Shown: positions 7,509-16,057, counted from the first letter of the stretch. The stretch: DNA of 64,000 nt from Paenochrobactrum glaciei (GCF_039522165.1 NZ_BAAADE010000002.1:62001-126000), one strand, 5' to 3'. Notes: generated from the letters alone by a model not told the origin. Numbers and translations are program-made.

Positions 7509-8180
7509 TCAGGCTTTCAAATTGCGTTTATCAACGCGGGCGGTGATACGGTCACCGATCCATTGAATGCCGCAGACAAGCACGATGAGAATAGCCACAA
7601 CGGCAATCATCACATTGTTTTCATAGCGCTGATAACCATAGCGAATGGCAAGATCGCCCAAGCCACCGGCACCAATTGCACCGGCCATCGCGGATGCGCC
7701 AATCAGCGTGATGATGGTAACCGTAAAGCCGGAGACAATGCTTGGCAAAGCTTCCGGCACCAGTACATCGCGGATAATCGTCCAGCGATTGGCACCCATC
7801 GAGCGGGCAGCTTCAATCAAGCCGTTATCCACCTCACGCAAAGACACTTCTGCAATACGTGCATAATAAGGAATGGCGGCAATAGAAAGCGGCACAATAG
7901 ATGCCCATGTGCCGATAGCGGTGCCGACAATGAGGCGGGTGAGCGGAATGAGCGCTACCAGCAAAATGATGAAAGGCACGGAGCGGAAACCGTTGATGAA
8001 AGCACCAAGAATGGTGTTGATGGTACGGTTAGGTGCCAATCCACCACGCTCTGTCATCACCATGATGATGGCAAGCGGCAGGCCGATGACAAGCGATATC
8101 AGGCTCGACATGCCGGTCATCAGGATGGTTTCCCAGAAAGAGCGCCAGAGAAGATTAAGCATCGCCTGAGACATAACCAA
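7509..8180 (-). CDS. metI: Methionine ABC transporter permease MetI
   Basis: Inner-membrane permease of the MetNIQ importer for L- and D-methionine. The 223 residues contain about five membrane helices and the permease EAA loop (EAARSMGANRWTIIRDVLVPE, near 125-145) that contacts the ATPase. Family and length match MetI. It overlaps the end of metN by 26 bases, so translation is probably coupled. It is the last gene of metQ-metN-metI, with a terminator beyond it. Confidence 0.95.
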   Translation of the reverse strand: MVMSQAMLNLLWRSFWETILMTGMSSLISLVIGLPLAIIMVMTERGGLAPNRTINTILGAFINGFRSVPFIILLVALIPLTRLIVGTAIGTWASIVPLSIAAIPYYARIAEVSLREVDNGLIEAARSMGANRWTIIRDVLVPEALPSIVSGFTVTIITLIGASAMAGAIGAGGLGDLAIRYGYQRYENNVMIAVVAILIVLVCGIQWIGDRITARVDKRNLKA

Positions 8181-9207
8181 GCACCTCCGTTGCGTCTGAA
8201 TTTTGGGTCAGATAATCAATTGCAGCTTTCAGGCGGTTTTGGTCTTTGGCTGAAATTTGTAAGAATAATGTGCCGATTGGCTGGTTTTGGATCGTATCCA
8301 TGCTGCCATGCAGCAAATGCGCGGTCACGCCGGTGGCATAGGTCAGATCATTGAAAAGCGGGCGCTTAGCAGCCTCACCGGAAATTTTTACCCGCACCAC
8401 GGCATCATCTTGCACATGGGAGGACAGGCGGTTGGCGATTGCTTCCGGCAATTGTGGTGTCAGCACTTGCAATAGGCTTTGTGTGGTGGCAGCGGACGGA
8501 TGGGCAAAAACCTGCCACACCGGCCCTTGCTCGGCGATTTCGCCTTTATCAAGCACAATAACGCGGTCGGCAATGCGGCGGATGACATCCATCTCGTGGG
8601 TAATCAGCAAAATGGTGAGGCCAAGCTGCTTGTTGATATTTTTCAGCAATTCCAGAATGGACTGCGTGGTTTCCGGATCAAGCGCGGATGTGGCTTCATC
8701 GGAGAGAAGCAGTGCAGGTTCTGCGGCCAACGCGCGGGCAATGCCGATGCGCTGCTTTTGGCCGCCGGATAATTGCGAAGGATAATGTTTTGCTTTGTCA
8801 GCCAAATCGACAAGATCAAGCAATTCCGCCACGCGCTTTTTGCGCTGCTCCGGCTTTTGACCGGCAATTTTGAGCGGTAAGGCAATATTGTCTTCAATGG
8901 TTTTGGCTGAAAGCAGATTGAAATGCTGAAATACCATGCCGACACGGCGGCGCACCGGCTGCAGCTGGCTTTCGGTTAAATGGGAAATCTCGCGTCCTTC
9001 AATGCGGATGGAGCCGCTATTGGGCTTTTCCAAGCCGTTGATGCAGCGGATAAGCGTTGATTTACCGGCGCCGCTGCGGCCGATAATGCCTAAAATTTCA
9101 CCCCGCTTAACATTTAACGATATGCCGTTAATCGCAGGTGTCGTGCCAAAAAACCGTGATACGTTTTCTAATTCGACAATATTAGCAGCGTCTGGCTCAG
9201 TGGGCAC
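8155..9207 (-). CDS. metN: Methionine ABC transporter ATP-binding protein MetN
   Basis: Cytoplasmic ATPase of the methionine importer, 350 residues. Walker A is GIIGRSGAGKST, the signature LSGGQKQRIGIARA, Walker B LLLSDEATSALD, and the H-loop ITHEMDVIRR. After about residue 265 comes a C-terminal NIL-type domain, which in E. coli MetN binds methionine and inhibits transport (trans-inhibition). Gene order metQ, metN, metI with an intrinsic terminator between metQ and metN suggests that the binding protein is made in excess over the membrane parts. Confidence 0.95.
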   Translation of the reverse strand: MPTEPDAANIVELENVSRFFGTTPAINGISLNVKRGEILGIIGRSGAGKSTLIRCINGLEKPNSGSIRIEGREISHLTESQLQPVRRRVGMVFQHFNLLSAKTIEDNIALPLKIAGQKPEQRKKRVAELLDLVDLADKAKHYPSQLSGGQKQRIGIARALAAEPALLLSDEATSALDPETTQSILELLKNINKQLGLTILLITHEMDVIRRIADRVIVLDKGEIAEQGPVWQVFAHPSAATTQSLLQVLTPQLPEAIANRLSSHVQDDAVVRVKISGEAAKRPLFNDLTYATGVTAHLLHGSMDTIQNQPIGTLFLQISAKDQNRLKAAIDYLTQNSDATEVLGYVSGDA

Positions 9208-9297
9208 GGTCTGATGTCTCTCTTAATAATGCATCTTTAGCAGATGTTTGGGCGGTATCAGATGGTTTGCAATCTTTTCTGATTATAGAAATATGCT

Positions 9298-9331
9298 CAA
9301 AAAGCAACCGCGCCAAAAGGTTGGCGCGGTC
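9298..9331 (-). terminator. Internal terminator/attenuator between metQ and metN
   Basis: Perfect 10-bp stem ACCGCGCCAA (9307-9316) and TTGGCGCGGT (9321-9330); read on the minus strand it is followed by a T-run (complement of 9299-9303). It sits after the metQ stop and about 90 bases before the metN start, so it should reduce read-through into metNI. Confidence 0.85.
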
Positions 9332-9351
9332 TGTTTACGGCTTTAAAAGGC

Positions 9352-10170
9352 TTATTCCCAAGCAGGAATACCGGTGCCTTTATAGGCGCGGTCAAGCTCG
9401 GCCTTAACAGCATCGTTCTGGAATGAGCTGACGAGTGTCTTCACCCAATCTTTTTCCAGATCATCGGTGCGCACAGCAATGAAGTTGTTATATGGGTTGT
9501 TTTCGCGGCTTTCCCAGCCAATCGCATCTTTTGGCTCAAGACCGGCTTTAGCGGCCCAGTCATTGTTGACGATGGCGATATCAAGATCATCAATCGCGCG
9601 GCCGACAACACCGGCATCAAGCTCTTTGATATCGACATTTTTAGGGTTTTCAATGATGTCGATCGGGGTGGCAAGCACGCCTGCATCCGGCTTCAGCTTG
9701 ATGATGCCATGTGATTCCAGCACGCGCAGGGCACGGCCTTCATTGGACGGATCATTCGGTACGCCGATAACGGCGCCTTCTTTGACTTCATCAAGCGATT
9801 TCAGCTTGCGGGAATAAATGCCGATCGGCCAAACCGCTGTGTAACCGGCAACGCTGATTTTATAGCCGTGCTGCTGGATTTGTGCATCCAGAAACGGGGT
9901 GTGCTGGAAGGAGTTTGCGTCGATTTCTTTACGATCCAGCGCTTCGTTTGGCTGGTTGTAATCGTTGAAAATAACGGTCTCAACTGTGAGGCCTTTTTTC
10001 GCGGCTTCTTCGACAACAACTTTCCAGACGGATTCGTCTTCACCGCCCATGATGCCGACTTTAACGGCATCTTGTGCCTGCACTGCGAGGGGAGCAAGAC
10101 CAATGCTGAATGCAGTGGCTGCAAACAAAATTGCTTTGAGGCTGTTTCTGCGCGAGATGTCTTGTGTCAT
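9352..10170 (-). CDS. metQ: Methionine-binding protein MetQ (NlpA family)
   Basis: Periplasmic substrate-binding component of the methionine importer. The 272 residues open with a signal peptide that has a double Arg (RRNSLK), a hydrophobic core and cleavage after VQA near residue 32. There is no lipobox Cys, so unlike E. coli MetQ it is probably soluble. The NlpA-family body follows: VKVGIMGGEDESVWKVV, FNDYNQPNEALDRKEIDANSFQHTPFLD, VAGYTAVWPIGIYS and GVPNDPSNEGRAL. The ribosome binding site AAAGGG lies six bases before the ATG and is buried in a hairpin (see 10177-10217). The importer in operon context is consistent with methionine transport. Confidence 0.94.
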   Translation of the reverse strand: MTQDISRRNSLKAILFAATAFSIGLAPLAVQAQDAVKVGIMGGEDESVWKVVVEEAAKKGLTVETVIFNDYNQPNEALDRKEIDANSFQHTPFLDAQIQQHGYKISVAGYTAVWPIGIYSRKLKSLDEVKEGAVIGVPNDPSNEGRALRVLESHGIIKLKPDAGVLATPIDIIENPKNVDIKELDAGVVGRAIDDLDIAIVNNDWAAKAGLEPKDAIGWESRENNPYNNFIAVRTDDLEKDWVKTLVSSFQNDAVKAELDRAYKGTGIPAWE

Positions 10171-10176
10171 TTTGTG

Positions 10177-10217
10177 CCCTTTGACGAGTATTAATTTCTA
10201 ACGATCTCTGCAAAGGG
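10177..10217 (-). promoter_or_regulatory. metQ leader hairpin masking the ribosome binding site
   Basis: On the minus strand, CCCTTTG (10217-10211) is exactly complementary to CAAAGGG (10183-10177), with a 27-base loop. The second arm contains the AAAGGG ribosome binding site six bases before the metQ ATG, so folding would block initiation. I tried to match the region to SAM-II and could not. Confidence 0.5.
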
Positions 10218-10236
10218 TTTAAACTTCCCCTCACTT

Positions 10237-10257
10237 TGAATTATTTTTGATAATTCA
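10237..10257. promoter_or_regulatory. Palindrome upstream of metQ
   Basis: Perfect inverted repeat TGAATTAT-TTTTG-ATAATTCA, 67-87 bases before the metQ start. Candidate operator or RNA hairpin in the leader. Confidence 0.35.
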
Positions 10258-10390
10258 CTGTAATTTGCCGTTAAACAAGGAAAAATATTCTACTAAGACG
10301 AAGGGCGCAGTGATTGTTTCACCGGAAAATCGGGATTTCAGGATTAGTTTGTTATTTATTGCAAGCTGGTTGTTTTAGACGGTGAATCAG

Positions 10391-10422
10391 ACAAAAAAGC
10401 CCTGATGATGATCAGGGCTTTG
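10391..10422 (-). terminator. Terminator of the TPP-enzyme gene
   Basis: Perfect 11-bp stem AAAGCCCTGAT (10396-10406) and ATCAGGGCTTT (10411-10421), GATG loop, with a T-run on the minus strand. Confidence 0.9.
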
Positions 10423-10437
10423 AGTGGTCATTTGTTG

Positions 10438-12123
10438 TTATTTTTGTTTGGCAAAACCCTGTTCTCTCATCTGGCTTAAGGTCATTTTAGGCGAGAGGGC
10501 TTCGGGATCAATACGGATTTCAATCAGTGATGGTTTGCCTGCTTTTTCGCAGCGCTCGAAAGCAGGTGCGAAATCTTCAGTGCGCTCAACCAGCTCTGCA
10601 TGGCAGTGATAAGCACGGGCAAGAGCGGAAAAATCCGGATTTTGCAAGCCGGTGCCGGAAACGCGCGCCGGATAGGTGCGCTCCTGATGCATGCGGATGG
10701 TGCCATACATGCCATTATTGATGACGATGAAAATAACATTAGCACCATATTGCGCAGCCGTTGCCAGTTCTTGCCCATTCATCAGAAAACAGCCATCACC
10801 GGCAAAGCCTAAAACCATGCGCTGCGGATATTGTAATTTGGCGGCGATGGCTGCCGGAACGCCATAGCCCATTGAACCGTTGGTGGGGGCAAGCTGGGTG
10901 CGGAACTGGCTATATTGATAAAAACGGTGCACCCATGAGGAATAATTTCCCGCACCATTGGTGATGATCGTATCGGCTTTCACATGGGCTTTCAGCCAGT
11001 CCATAATCTCACCCATCTGCACGTCACCCGGAATGGCGGGTGTCTGGATGTGCTGGAGGAAATCCTGACGCAGTTTTTGTGTCCAGTCCTGCCATGCCGG
11101 ATTGTGAACGGGGGCGAGCTTTGCTGCCTCCCGACAAAAGGCCGGCATGCTGGCATTGATGCCTAATGTCGGATAATAAACGCGGCCAAGCTCTTCGGCA
11201 CCGGCATGGATATGGATCAGTTTTTGGTTTGGCACTGGTGCTTCCACCAAAGCATAGCCCTGTGTCGTCATTTCACCCAATCGCGCACCAACCACCAGTA
11301 GAAGATCAGCTTGCCGGATGCTTTCCGCCAGTTGGGGGCCGACAGCCGTGCCAAGATCACCGGCATAAAGCGGATGCAAATTATTGAACAAATCCTGACA
11401 GCGGAAGGAAGCCGCCACGGGAATATGCATATGTTCGGAAAATTGCTGTAAATGGGCGACAGCTTCTGCATTCCAGCCACCACCTCCGGCAATCAGTATT
11501 GGTCGCTTGGCTTGATTTAAATGGTCAAGCATTTCGTGCAATTGCGAGGGCGCAGCATGCATTTCCACTTGGCGAGCGGCAGGCACATCTTGAGCTACAG
11601 CAAGTGAGGTCAGCATATCTTCCGGCAATGCAACGACGACAGGGCCGGGGCGACCATTGAGAGCGCGATGAAAGGCTTGGCTGACAAGTTCAGGGATACG
11701 GGCTGCATCATCAATTTGCACCACCCATTTGGCCATTTGGCCGAACATGCGGCGATAATCAATTTCCTGAAAGGCTTCGCGCTCGACCTGATCACTGGCA
11801 ACCTGCCCGATAAAGAGAATCATCGGGGTGGAATCTTGAAAAGCCGTATGCACGCCGATGGAAGCATTGGTGGCACCGGGGCCACGGGTGACAAAGCAGA
11901 TGCCCGGTCTTCCGGTCATTTTGCCATAGGCTTCCGCCATATAGGCAGCGCCTCCTTCCTGACGGCAGACGATGAGGTCTATTTCGTCTTGTTTATCATG
12001 CAGCGCATCTAAAACAGCCAGATAACTTTCACCCGGAACGCAGAAAATGCGCTCCACACCCTGATGGGTGAGGGCGTCCACCAGCAATTGCCCGCCTGTG
12101 CGTTGATGCGCCTGATCTGTCAT
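10438..12123 (-). CDS. Thiamine-pyrophosphate-dependent enzyme, acetolactate synthase-like
   Basis: A 561-residue three-domain TPP enzyme. The N-terminal pyrimidine-binding domain has the cofactor-activating Glu56 in CRQEGGAAYMAEAYG. A central Rossmann-like domain follows (ILIAGGGGWNAEA), and the C-terminal pyrophosphate domain has GDGCFLMNGQEL (442-453) and VINN (467-470), the GDG...NN motif. It resembles the large subunit of acetohydroxyacid synthase, but there is no ilvH neighbour. The position of the AHAS Trp that selects 2-ketobutyrate (RQWQ in E. coli AHAS II) is occupied by His in IRMHQ. A different decarboxylase or ligase activity is therefore likely. The gene is monocistronic, with a terminator behind it. 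Confidence 0.8.
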   Translation of the reverse strand: MTDQAHQRTGGQLLVDALTHQGVERIFCVPGESYLAVLDALHDKQDEIDLIVCRQEGGAAYMAEAYGKMTGRPGICFVTRGPGATNASIGVHTAFQDSTPMILFIGQVASDQVEREAFQEIDYRRMFGQMAKWVVQIDDAARIPELVSQAFHRALNGRPGPVVVALPEDMLTSLAVAQDVPAARQVEMHAAPSQLHEMLDHLNQAKRPILIAGGGGWNAEAVAHLQQFSEHMHIPVAASFRCQDLFNNLHPLYAGDLGTAVGPQLAESIRQADLLLVVGARLGEMTTQGYALVEAPVPNQKLIHIHAGAEELGRVYYPTLGINASMPAFCREAAKLAPVHNPAWQDWTQKLRQDFLQHIQTPAIPGDVQMGEIMDWLKAHVKADTIITNGAGNYSSWVHRFYQYSQFRTQLAPTNGSMGYGVPAAIAAKLQYPQRMVLGFAGDGCFLMNGQELATAAQYGANVIFIVINNGMYGTIRMHQERTYPARVSGTGLQNPDFSALARAYHCHAELVERTEDFAPAFERCEKAGKPSLIEIRIDPEALSPKMTLSQMREQGFAKQK

Positions 12124-12326
12124 GATGTCTGTTCCCGTTTTTAACTCGTAACTGCTTTGGATTTAGGCTACCAAAGGTCTGATTTGATTATCATGATTTC
12201 AGCACAGCCGAGCGCCGCCGCATAGCTTGAAATTTATGACCAAGTGTCATGATGCTATGCGTAAGCATTATTAGCGGTTGTTATGAAATTATGCCGATGT
12301 CTGACGAACCAGAAGAAGTGAACATT

Positions 12327-13907
12327 ATGTCCCGCCACCAATCGCCTGCTTTGAAACATCTTGTTGAAATCGAAAAATACGTCAATTCGTTGCCGGATCT
12401 TTATAAAGGGCCGGGCGGTGCGGTTGCGGTTATTCAGGATGGCGAAGTTGTTTTGAAACAATGCTGGGGCTATGCGGATTTAGCATCGCGCCGTGAGATC
12501 AAGCCGGATACACGCTTTGCGATCTGCTCGGTGACAAAACAGTTTACCTGCGCCACCTTGCTGGATGCCATTGGCGAGCCGGAAGTGCTGGATGCCGCTT
12601 TTGCCAAATTTTTCCATGACTTTAAAGACGAACTGCCAACAGTGCGTGAGCTGTGCAACAACCAGTCAGGTTTGCGTGATTATTGGGCGCTGACAGTATT
12701 GTGCGGGGCTGATCCTGAAGGCGAGTTTTTGCCGGATGATGCGCGTAAATTGTTAAAGCGCATGCAGCATGTGCAGTTTTTACACGGCACTGAATATTCT
12801 TATAATAACGGTAATTTCCGTATTGTTGACGAGTTGATTGAACAACATACCGGCCGCTCGTTGATTGATCTGATGCGGGAACGGATTTTTGAACCGGCAA
12901 AAATGCCAAGTGCAGAATTGCGCCCGAATACCGGCACCTTTACCGATTGCGTCGGCTATGTCGGTGATATTGTCACTGGTTTTAAACCGGCCAATAACCG
13001 CATTCACTGGAGCGGGGATGCCGGTATGGTGGCCTCTCTTGAAGATATGATCGCGTGGGAAATTTTCATTGATAAAACCCGCGATGATGAAAACGGCATT
13101 TATCGCCGCTTGTCCCGTCCGCAGCCTTTTGCTGATGGCAGTGCCAGCCCTTATACGATGGGGCTGAAATATGCTCAGGCGGGTGCATATCGTTTAAACG
13201 GCCATGGCGGCGCATTAAACGGTTGGCGTTGCCAGCGCTTTTATTCACCCGATACACGCCTTTCGGCGGTTATTCTTTTCAACCATGAAAGCAATGCTTC
13301 CGGTGCCTGTCTTGAGCTGATGCGCGTGGCATTGGGTGAGGCAAAGGCTGCGGATGATGTTGCACCTGTTCATGTTGATGCAGCATGGTACGGTGATTAT
13401 CTGGATGAACGCACAGGCCTGTCGATCACGCTTTCTAAAGCTTCGGAAGGTCAGATGAAATGCCGTCTTGGTACATCCGCCGAAATGGTTCGTCTGAGCA
13501 GCGATACGAAAGCGACCAATGGTCTGACCAGTTTGAAGCGCGATGGTGACATTGTGCATCTGCGCCGTGATGCGGAGAAACTGGTGCTGAGTTGTCAGAA
13601 GCTTGTGAAAGCGGAAACACCCAATATTTGCGGCCGTTATTATTGCGGTGAGCTTGATGCTGCCGTGGTGGTCGAAAAAGTCGGTACTGCTTTTTATGCG
13701 GCCTTTGAGGGCTTTTTGGGCAAGAGCGTAATGCAGCCGGTTTATTATGCGGGCGGTGATGTGTGGTTGTTGCCGTGCCAACGCTCGATGGATGCACCTG
13801 CACCGGGTGACTGGACATTGGTATTCCAGCGTGATGCACAGGGCAATATTGCCGGTATCCGTGTTGGTTGCTGGCTGGCGCGTAATATAAATTATCGCAA
13901 AATTTAA
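12327..13907 (+). CDS. dap: D-aminopeptidase (DAP), penicillin-recognising serine hydrolase
   Basis: Releases N-terminal D-amino acids (D-Ala, D-Ser, D-Thr) from peptides and amides. The 526-residue protein follows the Ochrobactrum anthropi DAP throughout. The SxxK motif SVTK has nucleophile Ser68 and Lys71, YxN gives Tyr159, and the HxG-type motif GHGG gives His293. Two C-terminal beta-barrel domains follow (about 340-526), including AFEGFLGKS and DVWLLPCQRSMDAP. The catalytic residues are all offset by six from the known enzyme. The frame is open back to 12249, but homology supports the ATG at 12327, preceded by AGAAG. Located beside transaminase, dadA and alr genes, it fits a D-amino-acid salvage region. 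Confidence 0.9.
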   Translation: MSRHQSPALKHLVEIEKYVNSLPDLYKGPGGAVAVIQDGEVVLKQCWGYADLASRREIKPDTRFAICSVTKQFTCATLLDAIGEPEVLDAAFAKFFHDFKDELPTVRELCNNQSGLRDYWALTVLCGADPEGEFLPDDARKLLKRMQHVQFLHGTEYSYNNGNFRIVDELIEQHTGRSLIDLMRERIFEPAKMPSAELRPNTGTFTDCVGYVGDIVTGFKPANNRIHWSGDAGMVASLEDMIAWEIFIDKTRDDENGIYRRLSRPQPFADGSASPYTMGLKYAQAGAYRLNGHGGALNGWRCQRFYSPDTRLSAVILFNHESNASGACLELMRVALGEAKAADDVAPVHVDAAWYGDYLDERTGLSITLSKASEGQMKCRLGTSAEMVRLSSDTKATNGLTSLKRDGDIVHLRRDAEKLVLSCQKLVKAETPNICGRYYCGELDAAVVVEKVGTAFYAAFEGFLGKSVMQPVYYAGGDVWLLPCQRSMDAPAPGDWTLVFQRDAQGNIAGIRVGCWLARNINYRKI

Positions 13908-13960
13908 GTGCGTGTGATGTGCGTTATCGCACAATCTGATTTTTGCTGAATGGAATAAAA

Positions 13961-13992
13961 AAAGCCGCGGAAGATAACTTCCGCGGCTTTTT
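13961..13992. terminator. Bidirectional terminator between dap and the transaminase gene
   Basis: Stem AAAGCCGCGGAAG (13961-13973) and CTTCCGCGGCTTT (13978-13990), ATAA loop, T-run on both strands. Serves the convergent genes ending at 13907 and 14009. Confidence 0.9.
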
Positions 13993-14008
13993 GTTGGTTT
14001 AGTTTGGC

Positions 14009-15337
14009 TTATGCAACGCGCTTCAGCGCATCTGCAATGGTCGACACGATGGTGTCGATCTGCTCTTTTTCGATGGTCAGTGGCGGTGACAATGCAATTG
14101 TGTCGCCGGTGACGCGGATGAGCAGGCCTTTGTGGAAGCAATCAACGAAGACATCATAAGCGCGGCTGCCGACAGCATCGGGACGCGATGAAAGCTCAAT
14201 TGCACCAACAAGACCGATATTGCGGATGTCGATGACATGCGGCAGACCCTTGAGGGAATGTAATGCTTCCTGCCAATGATCTGCCAGAGTGGCTGCGCGG
14301 GTGAGCAGGCCTTCTTCAGCATAGATTTCCAGCGTTGCAATACCGGCAGCAGAAGCAACCGGATGGCCGGAATAGGTATAGCCGTGGAAAAGCTCAATAG
14401 CATTTTCCGGACCGGTCATCAGGCCATCATAAACCTGACGGCTTGCAAAGACAGCACCCATAGGAATGGCACCGTTGGTCAGACCTTTTGCAGTGGTGAT
14501 CAGATCAGGCTCAACGCCGAAATAATCAACAGCAAAAGGAGTTCCGAGACGTCCGAAGCCGGTGATGACTTCATCAAAGATCAGCAGGATGCCGTATTTA
14601 TCGGCAATCGCGCGCAGACGTTCCAGATAGCCCTTGGGAGGGAGAATAACACCGGCAGAACCGGACATAGGCTCAACGATAACGGCAGCAATGGTTTCTG
14701 CACCATGCAGCTGCACCAGACGTTCCAGATCTTCTGCCAGTTCGATACCATGCGCTGGCAAGCCTTTGGAGAAAGCGTTGCGCTCGATGTCGAGGGTGTG
14801 GCGCATATGATCGGCAGGGATCTGCGGGAATACGCGGCGGTTGTTGACGAGACCACCAACGGAAATACCGCCGAAACCTACACCATGATAGCCTTTTTCG
14901 CGGCCGATGATGCGGGTACGGGTGCCCTGACCAATTGCGCGCTGGTAAGCGATTGCAATTTTCAGTGCGGTATCAACGGATTCAGAACCGGAACCGGTGA
15001 AGAAAACGCGGTCAAGCTTCTTGTTGCCTTTGCCCGGAGCAATCGCTGCCAGTTTTTCAGCAAAGTCGAAAGCAACATTGTGACCCATCTGGAAGGTTGG
15101 CGCGAAGTCCATGGTGGACAGCTGGCGCTCAACGGCTTCAGTAATGCGCTTGCGGCCGTGGCCGGCATTACAGCACCACAGACCGGCGGTTCCGTCGAGA
15201 ACCTGATTGCCGTCAATATCGGTATAATAAACACCCGAAGCGCCAGCGAGAATACGCGGGGATGCCTTGAACTGGCGGTTGGCCGTAAACGGCATCCAGA
15301 AATTATCAAGGCTTGGGGCATTGTTTTTGGTCTGCAT
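14009..15337 (-). CDS. Omega-amino acid (beta-alanine):pyruvate aminotransferase, class III
   Basis: PLP-dependent class III transaminase, 442 residues, the usual size of beta-alanine:pyruvate transaminases. It moves the omega-amino group of beta-alanine or related amines to pyruvate, giving malonate semialdehyde and L-alanine. Visible motifs are the N-terminal FWMPFTANRQF typical of this subgroup, FTGSGSESVDTALK, IFDEVITGFGRLG (253-265) and TTAKGLTNGAIPMGA with the PLP lysine Lys284. The neighbouring divergent regulator (15491) is of the XRE-cupin type that commonly controls amine and amino-acid catabolic transaminases. Exact substrate range is inferred. L-alanine produced here could feed the nearby alr-dadA operon. 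Confidence 0.88.
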   Translation of the reverse strand: MQTKNNAPSLDNFWMPFTANRQFKASPRILAGASGVYYTDIDGNQVLDGTAGLWCCNAGHGRKRITEAVERQLSTMDFAPTFQMGHNVAFDFAEKLAAIAPGKGNKKLDRVFFTGSGSESVDTALKIAIAYQRAIGQGTRTRIIGREKGYHGVGFGGISVGGLVNNRRVFPQIPADHMRHTLDIERNAFSKGLPAHGIELAEDLERLVQLHGAETIAAVIVEPMSGSAGVILPPKGYLERLRAIADKYGILLIFDEVITGFGRLGTPFAVDYFGVEPDLITTAKGLTNGAIPMGAVFASRQVYDGLMTGPENAIELFHGYTYSGHPVASAAGIATLEIYAEEGLLTRAATLADHWQEALHSLKGLPHVIDIRNIGLVGAIELSSRPDAVGSRAYDVFVDCFHKGLLIRVTGDTIALSPPLTIEKEQIDTIVSTIADALKRVA

Positions 15338-15443
15338 AGCGATCTCCTCTTTCAGCCACTATCATATTCATGCTTTCTGAGCCGCAACAAGTCCTTTTCT
15401 GCAAAAGGCTAAGGCATTGAAAAAACAGGTGCAAATTAATGAA

Positions 15444-15462
15444 TGTTTGATATATTCAACAT
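15444..15462. promoter_or_regulatory. Candidate operator in the transaminase/regulator intergenic region
   Basis: Inverted repeat TTGA-TATAT-TCAA at 15447-15459 inside the larger imperfect palindrome GTTTGATATATTCAAC, midway between the divergent starts at 15337 and 15491. It is a likely binding site of the XRE-cupin regulator. Confidence 0.45.
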
Positions 15463-15490
15463 CAGTAACAGTAATCGGAGGAGAAGTGCT

Positions 15491-16039
15491 GTGAATATGG
15501 ATATTGGCGGGCGTTTGCGCACCCTCAGAATGCGACAGAATCTCTCGCAAAGAGAGCTGGCAAAACGTGCCGGTGTCACCAATTCCACCATCTCGCTGAT
15601 TGAGGCCAATCAGAGCAATCCGTCAGTAGGTGCGTTGAAAAGAATTCTCGATGGTATTCCCATCGGTATGGCAGAATTTTTCGCGCTTGAGCCGGATGTG
15701 CCGCAGACAGTTTTTTACCAAGCTAATGAACTGGTAGAGATCGGGCGCGGGCCTATTTCCTATCGGCAGGTGGGCGAAAATCTCTTTAACCGTGCGCTGC
15801 AATTGCTCAAAGAGCGCTATGAGCCGGGAGCTGACACGGGCAAGGTCATGCTGGTGCATGAAGGCGAAGAGGGTGGCATTGTGATCTCTGGCCGCATTGA
15901 AGTGACAGTCGGTGATGAGCGGCGCATTCTGGGCCCAGGGGATGCTTATTATTTTGACAGCAAACTGCCGCATCGTTTTCGCTGTGTGGGGCCGGTGCCC
16001 TGCGAAGTGGTGAGTGCTTGTACGCCACCAAGTTTTTAA
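15491..16039 (+). CDS. XRE-family regulator with C-terminal cupin domain (PuuR-like)
   Basis: DNA-binding regulator: a helix-turn-helix (about residues 5-60: LRTLRMRQNLSQRELAKRAG, NSTISLIEANQSNPSVG) followed by a cupin sensor domain (about 110-180: GGIVISGRIEVTVGDE, LGPGDAYYFDSKLPHRF). This architecture is that of PuuR/BauR-type regulators of polyamine and omega-amino-acid breakdown, where the cupin domain binds the effector. I take GTG 15491 as the start because GGAGGAG lies six bases before it; ATG 15497 is the alternative, and the frame stays open to 15443. It is divergent from the transaminase, which it probably controls. A terminator follows. Confidence 0.85.
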   Translation: MNMDIGGRLRTLRMRQNLSQRELAKRAGVTNSTISLIEANQSNPSVGALKRILDGIPIGMAEFFALEPDVPQTVFYQANELVEIGRGPISYRQVGENLFNRALQLLKERYEPGADTGKVMLVHEGEEGGIVISGRIEVTVGDERRILGPGDAYYFDSKLPHRFRCVGPVPCEVVSACTPPSF

Positions 16040-16057
16040 AGCTTCTTCAATAAGTTA

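Noticed and set aside
9352..10170. MetQ as a lipoprotein
   Set aside because: No lipobox Cys follows the signal peptide; cleavage after VQA is more likely.
10171..10260. SAM-II riboswitch upstream of metQ
   Set aside because: The expected conserved core (TTGCAGCC and GCTAAA with the pseudoknot arms) is not present, although a ribosome-binding-site hairpin is. Kept only as an unclassified leader structure.
10438..12123. ilvB/ilvI acetolactate synthase
   Set aside because: No adjacent small subunit, and the specificity Trp is replaced by His; called only as AHAS-like.
13245..14141. Long open frame on the minus strand across the 3' end of dap and the transaminase terminator
   Set aside because: Lies opposite the well-supported D-aminopeptidase, has a His/Arg/Cys-rich composition typical of antisense frames, and runs through a terminator.
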